Shown one piece after another: positions 1 to 7,260 of a DNA stretch of 15,222 nucleotides (its first letter is position 1; the number at the start of each line of letters is the position of its first letter). Origin of the DNA: an uncultured Eubacteriaceae bacterium. GTDB taxonomy: Bacteria; Bacillota; Clostridia; Eubacteriales; Eubacteriaceae. The translations under genes were made by a program, and so were the position numbers. The notes under the pieces were generated by a model. That model was not told the origin of the DNA and made no database searches. It was given only the letters and a program-made list of their open reading frames with translations. The stretch lies in contig CANQNI010000016.1 of the NCBI GenBank assembly GCA_947625175.1, forward strand, positions 1 through 15,222, read 5' to 3'.

Positions 1-331
1 CGGTATCTGTAGTTGGATAAACATCTTTTAAAAGATTAAAAACAGCCCAGGCTTTAGGCCAACCAACATAGAAAGCAGTATGAGTTACAATAGCTACCAT
101 TTCCTCTTTTGAAACACCATTCTTTTTAGCATTTTGTAGGTGGTAAACAAGAGAGGAATCTGTAATTCCAGAAGACATTAAAGCAACAACAGTAATAATA
201 CAACGAGTCTTTAAGTTTATATCCTGGTTATTCCAGTTTTCACCAAAGAGAATATCATCGTTATAATGAGCAAATTCTGGTGCAAAATCACCTAGTTGGT
301 CTCTACCAGCAGTTTGTACAATTTTTGACAT
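1..331 (-). CDS. Carboxymuconolactone decarboxylase family protein (partial, C-terminus outside window)
   Basis: The frame is open from ATG at 331-329 to the window edge, giving the first 110 residues (MSKIVQTAGRDQLG...). A Shine-Dalgarno run (AGAAAG) lies just upstream. The pattern is that of the CMD fold: an Arg-bearing helix (LKTRCIITVVALMSSG), a helix with a conserved His (SLVYHLQNAKKNGVSKEE), then HTAFYVGWPKAW. Known members are small all-helical proteins of about 120-130 residues, so little is missing. The AhpD CxxC pair is absent, so this is the gamma-CMD/YurZ-like branch rather than a thiol peroxidase partner. Substrate is unknown. It starts 25 bases after the stop of the alpha/beta hydrolase, with no terminator between, so the two are probably co-transcribed and may act on related substrates (inference). 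Confidence 0.85.
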   Translation of the reverse strand, partial: MSKIVQTAGRDQLGDFAPEFAHYNDDILFGENWNNQDINLKTRCIITVVALMSSGITDSSLVYHLQNAKKNGVSKEEMVAIVTHTAFYVGWPKAWAVFNLLKDVYPTTDT

Positions 332-356
332 TAAATCACTTTCTTTCTATAACTAT

Positions 357-1301
357 TTAGTTAAAAGATTTTTTATAAAATTCCGTAATCTGTTCAAATG
401 GTATTATATCAATTTGGTCATAAAGGTCAGTATGAACAGCTCCAGGAATTAAAATTAATTCTTTATTATCACCCTTTAGTTCTTTAAAAGCATCCTTACC
501 CATATAAGCTGAATGAGCTTTATCACCATGAACGATTAAAACAGGATTATCAATTTCTCCTATAAAATCTAAAAGAGGAGCTTTCATATAGGAAAGATTG
601 GCTGTTGTATTCCACCCTTCATTAGAGTTTAAGGAGCGTTTGTGATATCCACGTGGAGTTTTATAGTAATCATAATAATCTTTTACAAAGAAAGGAGCAT
701 CATCTGGTAATGGGTCAACAACTCCGCCTGCTCTTTGATATTCACCATTTTTATAATCTTGAGTTCTTTGAGCACTTAGTTGTTTTTTTGTTTCTTTACG
801 TTCTTCTTCTGATACTGAGTCAAAATATCCATTAATACCAACACGGCTCATATCATACATTGTTGAAGCAACAGTAGCTTTAATTCTTGGATCCATAGCT
901 GCAGCCGCAAGGGCAATTCCTCCCCAACCACAAATTCCTAAAGATTCCAGATAATCAACAGCAGCTGAAAAATCTTCTGTATTAATATCAGGTGAGTTAA
1001 TATAACGTGGTTTTCCCCCGCTTTCACCTGTAAAAGAAGGATCGAAAGCAATAGTTAAGAAACCATTTTTAGCAAGTTCTTGTGCATAGAGTCCAGACGA
1101 TTGTTCTTTGACAGCTCCGAATGGTCCCGATATTGCAATCGCTGGTAGCTTACCTTCAACATCTTTTGGAATATACATATCAGCAGCTAATGTTATTCCA
1201 AAACGGTTTGGAAAGGTTACTTTTTTATGGTCGACTTGATCACTTTTATCAAATACTTTATCCCAGTTTTCTTCTAGAATAAGGTCTTCTTTTTCAATCA
1301 T
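357..1301 (-). CDS. Alpha/beta hydrolase (dienelactone hydrolase / YcjY-like), possibly with an internal deletion
   Basis: A 314-residue cytoplasmic hydrolase with no signal peptide. Starts at ATG 1301-1299 behind a strong GGAGG site. Visible features are an N-terminal strand region (VTFPNRFGITLAADMYIP), the oxyanion region ISGPFGAVKEQ (57-67), FDPSFTGESGG, a nucleophile-elbow-like GICGWGG (122-128), the acid in VHGD (Asp260) and the base in GAVHTDLYD (His290). The closest family I recognise is the YcjY/dienelactone-hydrolase-like group often found beside CMD-family and redox genes. In those proteins, as I recall them, about 10-12 residues (a VDPERIG-like strand) separate AVDYL from GICGWGG. 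Here the sequence runs straight from AVDYLES into LGICGWGG, so beta-strand 5 seems shortened or missing, which may impair the enzyme. Substrate is unknown. First gene of a probable two-gene operon. Confidence 0.85.
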   Translation of the reverse strand: MIEKEDLILEENWDKVFDKSDQVDHKKVTFPNRFGITLAADMYIPKDVEGKLPAIAISGPFGAVKEQSSGLYAQELAKNGFLTIAFDPSFTGESGGKPRYINSPDINTEDFSAAVDYLESLGICGWGGIALAAAAMDPRIKATVASTMYDMSRVGINGYFDSVSEEERKETKKQLSAQRTQDYKNGEYQRAGGVVDPLPDDAPFFVKDYYDYYKTPRGYHKRSLNSNEGWNTTANLSYMKAPLLDFIGEIDNPVLIVHGDKAHSAYMGKDAFKELKGDNKELILIPGAVHTDLYDQIDIIPFEQITEFYKKSFN

Positions 1302-1330
1302 TTTAAGCCTCCATTTGAATATTCATTATT

Positions 1331-1358
1331 ATTTTATTAAATAATTAAATTATTACAA
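1331..1358 (-). promoter_or_regulatory. Candidate sigma-A promoter for the hydrolase/CMD operon
   Basis: On the minus strand TTGTAA (1358-1353) and TAAAAT (1336-1331) are separated by 16 bases, placing a start about 23 bases upstream of the hydrolase ATG. The region is very AT-rich, so chance matches are likely. Confidence 0.35.
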
Positions 1359-1371
1359 TTACCTAGATTTA

Positions 1372-1383
1372 ATAACTTGTTAT
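1372..1383. promoter_or_regulatory. Palindrome upstream of the hydrolase promoter (possible operator)
   Basis: ATAACTTGTTAT is a perfect inverted repeat (5-base arms, 2-base centre) just upstream of the candidate -35 of the hydrolase operon and within the divergent intergenic region. The TAACnnGTTA core resembles sites bound by some MarR-type regulators such as AdcR. No regulator gene is present nearby, so the assignment is speculative. Confidence 0.25.
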
Positions 1384-1440
1384 GCCTTTAAAGTATTGAA
1401 ATTATTTTTCATAAATAGACCTCTAGAATGTCGAAAAATA

Positions 1441-1469
1441 TTGAAAAATTGTCCAGATTTTTATATACT
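1441..1469 (+). promoter_or_regulatory. Sigma-A promoter of the XpaC-like gene, predicting a leaderless mRNA
   Basis: TTGAAA (1441-1446), a 17-base spacer and TATACT (1464-1469). The ATG of the next gene is at 1477, so transcription should start at or within a base or two of the initiation codon. No Shine-Dalgarno sequence is visible in the seven bases between, which fits a leaderless transcript. Confidence 0.55.
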
Positions 1470-1476
1470 TTAGAGT

Positions 1477-2100
1477 ATGAAAAATCCGTTTAGTTTCTCT
1501 ACGTTATTTGTTGGCTTGTTTTTAGTAATGTTTTTCATCAGATTCCTTTTTCCGATAATTTACTTAGCATTAGTATTTTATAGCATAAATCGTCTGATGA
1601 GATATATGATTGAAAATCAAGTAAGAAAACAGGCTACCCACAAGACTGAAGTCAAGCGGGTAAAGGTTGAGAAAGAAAGGGAAAAAGCCCAGCATTCAAG
1701 CGTATATGATCAAATAATTGCTTCAATTAATCAAGCATTACTTACAGCTAGAGTTAATGCAGATATTAGTTTAAGAGATAGCTTTATTGATTGTCGTAAA
1801 TATTTAGTTAGATTAAGAGAAGTCAATTATAAAAATCATAAGAAGATACTTGAAAATATCAATCTTACTTTGAAGAATTATATTATATTTACGAACAAAG
1901 CCATTAAAACTAAAGAAGTTGATGAGGTTATTGAGAAGGTCGAATCATCTATACCAAATATTAGATATGCCTTAAAACAAATGTATCTTGAAACCATAAA
2001 AGACGACTTACTTTCCATGGATGTTCAAATCGATGTTCTTAATAATCAATTAAAATTTGATGGTTTAACACCAAGCGATTTTGATAAAAAAATTGCTTAA
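1477..2100 (+). CDS. XpaC-like (5-bromo-4-chloroindolyl phosphate hydrolysis family) membrane protein
   Basis: A 207-residue protein. Residues 7-20 and 24-38 form two hydrophobic helices with a short turn, followed by a basic stretch (about 41-70) and a soluble, helix-rich C-terminal domain rich in Lys, Glu, Ile and Asn. The end of that domain, with a D-L-L-S-M-D-V-Q-I-D-V-L-N...L-K-F-D-G-L pattern, matches the closing part of the XpaC/Halogen_Hydrol family as I know it. Despite the family name, a real enzymatic activity is not established. Relatives often sit next to telA-type toxic-anion-resistance genes, but no telA is present here. Translation appears leaderless. A strong terminator follows 11 bases after the stop, so this is probably a single-gene unit. 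Family assignment rests on the C-terminal pattern and topology only. Confidence 0.55.
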   Translation: MKNPFSFSTLFVGLFLVMFFIRFLFPIIYLALVFYSINRLMRYMIENQVRKQATHKTEVKRVKVEKEREKAQHSSVYDQIIASINQALLTARVNADISLRDSFIDCRKYLVRLREVNYKNHKKILENINLTLKNYIIFTNKAIKTKEVDEVIEKVESSIPNIRYALKQMYLETIKDDLLSMDVQIDVLNNQLKFDGLTPSDFDKKIA

Positions 2101-2110
2101 GTGTCAGGTG

Positions 2111-2145
2111 AGCTATTATGGGGTCATACCATAATAGCTTTTTTT
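2111..2145 (+). terminator. Intrinsic terminator after the XpaC-like gene (possible attenuator of the ABC gene)
   Basis: A perfect 11-bp stem (AGCTATTATGG 2111-2121 with CCATAATAGCT 2129-2139), a 7-base loop and seven T (2139-2145). It ends only 21 bases before the likely TTG start of the ABC transporter gene. Because this hairpin occupies the region, the long upstream reading-frame extension from GTG 2101 is unlikely to be coding. Confidence 0.85.
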
Positions 2146-2166
2146 GCGTCTAGAAAGTGTTTTATT

Positions 2167-4929
2167 TTGTTACAGTTAAATAAAATTTTTAAAGAATATA
2201 TAACTGGTGATTTAATGCAAATTGCTTTAGATCATGTAAGTTTAAATTTAAGAAATAATGAGTTTGTAGCAATATTAGGTCCTTCTGGATCAGGTAAAAC
2301 AACACTTCTAAATATAATTGGTGGACTAGACAGATATGATTCAGGAGATTTAATAATAAATGGAGTTTCTACTAGTCAGTTTACTGACAAGGACTGGGAC
2401 TCTTATAGAAATCATTCTATTGGTTTTGTCTTTCAAAATTATAATCTAATTCCGCATCAAAATGTGTTATCCAATGTTGAATTAGCATTAACCGTTTCTG
2501 GTGTAAAAAAAGAAGAGCGCAAAAAGAGGGCTGAAGAAGCTTTGATTCAGGTGGGATTAAAAGATCATATGAATAAGCTTCCCAATCAGCTTTCTGGCGG
2601 TCAGATGCAACGAGTAGCTATAGCTAGAGCGTTAGTAAATAATCCAGATATTCTTCTTGCAGATGAACCAACCGGAGCTTTAGATTCTGAAACTTCGGTT
2701 CAGATAATGGATATTTTAAGACGAGTGGCTAAAGACCGTCTAGTGGTTATGGTAACTCATAATCCAGAATTGGCTAACGATTATGCTACTAGGATAGTTA
2801 CTCTTAAAGATGGAGTAATAACAAGTGATTCTGATCCTTTTATAATTAATGAGAGTAATTCAACTAAAACTAAGGAAAACAAATTTGGAAAAACTTCCAT
2901 GTCTTTTCTGACTGCTTTAAGCCTTAGTTTTAATAATTTAAAAACTAAAAAAGCTAGAACTTTTCTTACTGCTTTTGCTGGATCAATAGGAATTATTGGA
3001 ATAGCTTTAATTATTTCTCTATCTAATGGGGTTAATAATTATATTAATAATATTCAACGAGAGACAATGACATCTTATCCGATTACAATTGATGCTCAGG
3101 CTATAGATCTTAGCAATATTATTGAGAATTCACCTGTAACTGGAGATGAGGAAGAAGAGGTAGATCATGATACCAATGGTGTTTATTCAAATCCATTTGG
3201 TCTTGAGACAGCCTCCACTATGCGGAGTAGTATAACTGAGAATAACTTAACAGAGTTTAAAAAATATCTAGATGACCCGTCCAGTGAAATAAATAACTAT
3301 GTTGGTGAAAATGGTATCGTCTATAGTTATGATACTCAGTTTAATGTTTTTAGTTACGATCCTAATAATGTTCTAGTTAACACTGATGGCTCAACTTTAA
3401 ACGATAATTCTGAAAATTCAGAGCGACAATCTATGCGACGTTATATGACCTCTCAGGCTGGGAATAGAAGCGGAACGAATCCAAGCACAAGTTTAAGCAT
3501 TATGTCGGGACAGGGTGTTGATAGGAATCTCGAACAGTTAATTCCAGGTCAAGATGAGGAACTGGTAAGTAAAGCTATTACAGAACAATTTGATCTGGTA
3601 GCAGGTGAATGGCCAACTCAAAAAGAAGATCTAGTCCTAGTATTAAATCATAATAATGAGATTGCTGCTACTACTTTATATGAACTGGGAATTCTTCCTA
3701 CAGAAGAGTATCAAAATATTATGGCTCGGATTGAAAATGGTGAAGAGTTAACTTTAGATACCCAGCACTGGAATTATGAAGATTTATTAGGAAGAGAATA
3801 TAAGTTAATTCCGGCATGTGATTATTACGTAGCTAATAAAAGTGGTTTATATACTGACATGTCGGAGGATGAAAACTTCCTGAATGACTTATTGGCCAAT
3901 AAAGCGGTTAATTTAAATATTAAAGGAATTATTAAAGCCAGTGATGAAGATGCAGAACAATTAATTACTGAACCATTAGGTTATACCGAAGAATTAACAA
4001 ATTATTTAATAGAATATACCAGCAGTAGTCCAGTTGTAATAGCTCAGCAAGGAAACCCAGCAGTTAATATTTTAAGCGGTCTTTCATTTGCTCCAGCCGA
4101 TGACAATCAAAAAGTACAGGATACCATAACTTATCTTTCAGGGTTAGGAGTTTCTGAAAAAGCTAATATGATGAGGCAGATCCTAACAACTATGGGACAA
4201 ACTCAAATGTTAGCCTTCATGGATGAAACTATGTTAGCCAGTTATTTGGATAATTTCCTACAAAATCCGGACTCTAACGCTTTACTTCAAATTTATAATA
4301 CCTATATCACCCCTGGTTCCTATAATGATAATTTAGAATTATTCGGTGTTGTTTCACCAGATGCGCCTAGTCAGATTAATATCTATTCAGATAGTTTTGA
4401 AGATAAAGATAAAATTTCTGAAGCTATAACGCACTATAATGCTGGAGTAACTGAGGAAAATCAGATCAGTTATACTGATTTTGTTGGCTTATTAATGTCT
4501 TCAGTAACAACCATTATTAATGTTATTACCTGGGTTCTAGTTGCTTTTGTAGCAGTTTCTTTAATTGTTTCTTCGATTATGATTGGAATTATTACCTATA
4601 TTTCAGTTTTGGAGAGAACAAAGGAAATTGGAATTTTAAGGTCTATTGGAGCTTCAAAGGGAAATATTTCAGAAGTTTTCAATGCGGAAACTTTTATAGT
4701 TGGATTAATCTCAGGTCTCATGGGAATAGTGATAACCTGGATATTACTCCTTCCGATGAATTCGATAATACATAATTTAATAGATACGAACGAGGTAAAT
4801 GCTATATTACCTCTTTATTCGGCTCTAATTTTAATTGTTCTGAGTATAATTCTTACTTTAATTGGAGGATTTATACCGGCTAAAAAAGCAGCTAAAAAGG
4901 ATCCTGTTACTGCTTTAAGAACAGAATAA
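2167..4929 (+). CDS. MacB/LolD-like ABC transporter, ATPase fused to FtsX-type permease
   Basis: A 920-residue fused exporter subunit. With TTG 2167 as residue 1, the ATPase has the A-loop Tyr11, Walker A GPSGSGKTT (38-46), signature LSGGQ (142-146), Walker B ILLADE (162-167) and H-loop His198. A first membrane helix follows (about 265-288), then a roughly 480-residue extracytoplasmic domain, then three C-terminal helices (about 774-815, 842-865, 881-905) ending in the PAKKAAKKDPVTALR motif of FtsX permeases. The family uses ATP hydrolysis to move the outer domain mechanically, exporting peptides, antibiotics or lipids; the substrate here is unknown. I chose TTG 2167 because it gives the usual 'LLQL..I.K.Y.TGD' beginning and keeps the A-loop; an AGAAAG site lies 9 bases before it. 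ATG 2215 would lose the A-loop. I see no clear promoter after the upstream terminator. Confidence 0.93.
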   Translation: MLQLNKIFKEYITGDLMQIALDHVSLNLRNNEFVAILGPSGSGKTTLLNIIGGLDRYDSGDLIINGVSTSQFTDKDWDSYRNHSIGFVFQNYNLIPHQNVLSNVELALTVSGVKKEERKKRAEEALIQVGLKDHMNKLPNQLSGGQMQRVAIARALVNNPDILLADEPTGALDSETSVQIMDILRRVAKDRLVVMVTHNPELANDYATRIVTLKDGVITSDSDPFIINESNSTKTKENKFGKTSMSFLTALSLSFNNLKTKKARTFLTAFAGSIGIIGIALIISLSNGVNNYINNIQRETMTSYPITIDAQAIDLSNIIENSPVTGDEEEEVDHDTNGVYSNPFGLETASTMRSSITENNLTEFKKYLDDPSSEINNYVGENGIVYSYDTQFNVFSYDPNNVLVNTDGSTLNDNSENSERQSMRRYMTSQAGNRSGTNPSTSLSIMSGQGVDRNLEQLIPGQDEELVSKAITEQFDLVAGEWPTQKEDLVLVLNHNNEIAATTLYELGILPTEEYQNIMARIENGEELTLDTQHWNYEDLLGREYKLIPACDYYVANKSGLYTDMSEDENFLNDLLANKAVNLNIKGIIKASDEDAEQLITEPLGYTEELTNYLIEYTSSSPVVIAQQGNPAVNILSGLSFAPADDNQKVQDTITYLSGLGVSEKANMMRQILTTMGQTQMLAFMDETMLASYLDNFLQNPDSNALLQIYNTYITPGSYNDNLELFGVVSPDAPSQINIYSDSFEDKDKISEAITHYNAGVTEENQISYTDFVGLLMSSVTTIINVITWVLVAFVAVSLIVSSIMIGIITYISVLERTKEIGILRSIGASKGNISEVFNAETFIVGLISGLMGIVITWILLLPMNSIIHNLIDTNEVNAILPLYSALILIVLSIILTLIGGFIPAKKAAKKDPVTALRTE

Positions 4930-4965
4930 AACACAGTATTTGGAATTTCCAAATACTGTGTTTTT
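4928..4965. terminator. Bidirectional terminator between convergent genes
   Basis: An almost perfect palindrome: AACACAGTATTTGGAA (4930-4945) pairs with TTCCAAATACTGTGTT (4947-4962), extendable by two A-T pairs. It is flanked by T on the plus strand (4961-4965) and, read on the minus strand, by T from the AAAA near 4928. It overlaps the stop codons of both converging genes (TAA 4927-4929 on plus, TAA 4966-4964 on minus). Confidence 0.85.
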
Positions 4966-6385
4966 ACATTGATAAATCTCCAAGTTTTATTGGTTCCTTT
5001 GGATTTAATGGATATAAGAAAGGTTTTCCGTTTTTATCTAGCATATAAAGTCTTCGATCAGTTACAATTGAATCTTCCGTTTCGTATAATTCGTTGAGGT
5101 ATTCCAAATAGGTTCCAGGTGTTATAATTCCATTTAATTTAAATAAACGGAGTCCACTTTTACCAACAACATCATTAACAACTTCAGAACAATTTTCACC
5201 AATAGCATAATAAGTTTTATATTTACTACCGTCTTTAAATTTAAATAGTTCGGCATTTTCTTCCAAATACATTTTACTTCCAACATCAGTAAAAGATTTT
5301 GGATCACCAGAAATTTCACCTTCTGCAGCTAGTTGTGCTTTAGGTTTCCACTGATAAGATAGAGACATTATTTTATCTAATTCTCCACGAACCGCTTTAT
5401 CAAGTTTGTCTGTTAACTGAATCCCGTAAGCCATTAAAATTTTCTTATCATCTTTTAAGGCCATTTCAATGTGTTTTTCTGGTGGAACTAAGGCTAGAGT
5501 TCCATCTGCTAGGAAACCACCAAATTTCCAGGTGGCTTCATCATAATCCCCATAGGAATATACTTTACCTTTATAGCATAGATCACAATGACCAAATCCT
5601 GGAATAAAGCCGGCCCGCGTATGAATATAAACAATCAAATCCGGTTCTTTTCCTTTATCTGGTTCCTGAAGTTTTAAAAGTTCGTCCGGTTCTTCTTTAA
5701 CCATCGTATTAACTTCTCGAAATAGAGCCATAGGTAAAAATGCTGAAACAATCATTGGTAAGGAAATACCAACGTTTCTCTTTAGTTTTGGTTTGATAAC
5801 AAAGAGAGCAGATAAAGATTCAAAGAAGGCGTTAAGAGCTAACATAACCAGATAAAAACCGGTTAAAACAGAAAGGATTCGGGTTCCATCTGGAACAAAA
5901 AGGATCGCTAAACTTAATCCTAAATAAACTAATCCCCAGATTAAAGAGCCGATAAAGGGAGCTTCAATCTTTATTTCGCGCCAAACATCTACAAACATGA
6001 ATAGTGAAATAACAATACCTACAAAACCAGTAGCTAGTTTTAGAGACATCATTAGTACGTTACCCATGACAAATAGAACGATTCCTCCTATTATTAATAG
6101 AAGACCAAAAATTAATACACGACGAGTTCGGTTAGTGGTTCTAGTAGCTACCGCAAATACGTAAATTAATCCCGTGATTCCAATTGACGCAACAATAGCC
6201 AGAATAGCATCGTCTGCTCTGATATTTTTATCAAAAATTAGAACTAATCCTAATATGAAAATGGCAAGTGATAATAGAAACCAAACAACCACGATTAAAG
6301 TATGAATAAAGCCCTTCGGTGCTGTTTGAGTATCGGATCCTTCACTAGCTATTTTCCAGTACTCCTGATTTTTATTCGTTGCCAT
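4964..6385 (-). CDS. HdeD-like (DUF308) membrane protein with C-terminal permuted papain-fold-like domain
   Basis: A 473-residue protein. The N-terminal half has about seven hydrophobic segments (near 26-51, 59-80, 88-112, 118-134, 142-165, 168-197, 204-224) with the glycine-rich short-loop look of HdeD/DUF308 proteins. A charged, proline-containing linker (228-248) follows, then a soluble domain of about 225 residues. In it, GFGHCDLCYKGKVYSYG (His266) precedes GENCSEVV (Cys399). A His-containing beta segment before a Cys at a helix start is the order of the circularly permuted NlpC/P60 (YiiX/LRAT-like) thiol hydrolases. I infer a membrane-tethered cysteine hydrolase or acyltransferase, but have no direct evidence of catalysis. 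ATG 6385-6383 is preceded by GGAG with a 10-base spacer. Single-gene unit with its own promoter; converges on the ABC gene. Confidence 0.6.
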   Translation of the reverse strand: MATNKNQEYWKIASEGSDTQTAPKGFIHTLIVVVWFLLSLAIFILGLVLIFDKNIRADDAILAIVASIGITGLIYVFAVATRTTNRTRRVLIFGLLLIIGGIVLFVMGNVLMMSLKLATGFVGIVISLFMFVDVWREIKIEAPFIGSLIWGLVYLGLSLAILFVPDGTRILSVLTGFYLVMLALNAFFESLSALFVIKPKLKRNVGISLPMIVSAFLPMALFREVNTMVKEEPDELLKLQEPDKGKEPDLIVYIHTRAGFIPGFGHCDLCYKGKVYSYGDYDEATWKFGGFLADGTLALVPPEKHIEMALKDDKKILMAYGIQLTDKLDKAVRGELDKIMSLSYQWKPKAQLAAEGEISGDPKSFTDVGSKMYLEENAELFKFKDGSKYKTYYAIGENCSEVVNDVVGKSGLRLFKLNGIITPGTYLEYLNELYETEDSIVTDRRLYMLDKNGKPFLYPLNPKEPIKLGDLSM

Positions 6386-6414
6386 TTTAATTCAACTCCA
6401 TAAAATTTTATTAA

Positions 6415-6444
6415 ATTATATTTACCCAAATTTGAAAGACTTAA
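6415..6444 (-). promoter_or_regulatory. Candidate sigma-A promoter of the HdeD-like gene
   Basis: On the minus strand TTAAGT (6444-6439), an 18-base spacer and a consensus TATAAT (6420-6415). Predicted start near 6408 gives a leader of about 23 bases containing the GGAG ribosome-binding site. Confidence 0.5.
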
Positions 6445-6484
6445 GAGAGAGTAGAAGTATTTTAAAAAGTTTACAAATTAAAAT

Positions 6485-6520
6485 AGGATAAAAAGAAAAG
6501 CACCAGTTAAACTGATGCTT
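6485..6520 (-). terminator. Intrinsic terminator of the anchored-protein/YgjP operon
   Basis: Read on the minus strand: AAGCATCAGTT (6520-6510) pairs with AACTGGTGCTT (6508-6498) with one U-G wobble, followed by TTCTTTTTATCC. It begins two bases past the metallopeptidase stop codon. Confidence 0.8.
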
Positions 6521-6522
6521 AA

Positions 6523-7260
6523 TTAAAATAAATACTGACAAGGAAGAACTTTTTGTTTGAGTATTTTTTGTTCAAATTTATAGCTCGGAAAATATTTACT
6601 TAAAAGATTATAAAAACCAGCTTGATGGTTAGCTTCTTTTAAATGACACAGTTCATGAATTATTACATAATCTATTGCTTTTTTAGGAACCATCGCTAGA
6701 TAAAAGTTAAAGCGGATGGTTGCTTTATTAACCGAGCAACTTCCCCAAAGAGTTTTCATTTTTCTAATAGTAAATTTCTTACATTTTAAACCCGTTTTGT
6801 GATACCAGTATTTTAATCGGTTTTGAATGTATTTTTCTAATTCAGTTTGAATAAACTCATCGATATAAGTTTTATAAAATTCGAGATTTAACTCTTTATA
6901 ACCTTCTGGAATATAGACATTTTTACTAGCAAGTTTAATACTATTGATATCACTGCGATAAACGATGTTATATTCTTTCCCAAATAGTAAGAGTTTAGAA
7001 AAGGAAGTAATATTTTGATTTTCTAAGGCTTTAATCTGTTGATCCCGATTCTTAATTTTTTCTAATTTTTCCTGGAATCTTTCTCTATTTTCTTCAATAA
7101 AATTAATAATAATACTGAGTTCTGTTCCCGGTTTCGCACTAACATTAATTCGGTCAGGTTTAAAAGTATAGTTAATTCGTTTTACATTTTTTAAGGTTAA
7201 GTAAACAGGAGTTCCATCAAACTCATATATCTTAACTGGATAAGATAAAGCTCTAGCCAT
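6523..7260 (-). CDS. YgjP-like M48/SprT-type zinc metallopeptidase
   Basis: A 245-residue soluble protein with no signal peptide. The C-terminal half holds the family hallmarks: a TLWGSCS motif (170-176), the zinc-binding HELCH (His202, catalytic Glu203, His206) and the third likely ligand in EANHQAGFYNLL (His212). YgjP/DUF45 proteins are roughly 230-250 residues, so it looks full length. The family is predicted to hydrolyse proteins, but physiological substrates are poorly known; some members sit with restriction genes, which is not the case here. Its ATG overlaps the stop of the upstream gene by one base (TAATG), implying translational coupling to the membrane-anchored protein. An intrinsic terminator follows directly. 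Confidence 0.9.
   Translation of the reverse strand: MARALSYPVKIYEFDGTPVYLTLKNVKRINYTFKPDRINVSAKPGTELSIIINFIEENRERFQEKLEKIKNRDQQIKALENQNITSFSKLLLFGKEYNIVYRSDINSIKLASKNVYIPEGYKELNLEFYKTYIDEFIQTELEKYIQNRLKYWYHKTGLKCKKFTIRKMKTLWGSCSVNKATIRFNFYLAMVPKKAIDYVIIHELCHLKEANHQAGFYNLLSKYFPSYKFEQKILKQKVLPCQYLF

Noticed and set aside
653..835. Small plus-strand frame inside the hydrolase gene
   Set aside because: Antisense to conserved coding sequence with no initiation signal; also true of the minus-strand frame at 5134-5319 inside the HdeD-like gene.
2101..2166. N-terminal extension of the ABC transporter from GTG 2101
   Set aside because: These codons run through the terminator hairpin of the upstream gene, and family similarity begins at the TTG 2167 start.
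1477..4929. Toxic-anion (tellurite) resistance cluster, suggested by an XpaC-like gene
   Set aside because: There is no telA or ter gene; the neighbour is a MacB-like exporter separated by a strong terminator.
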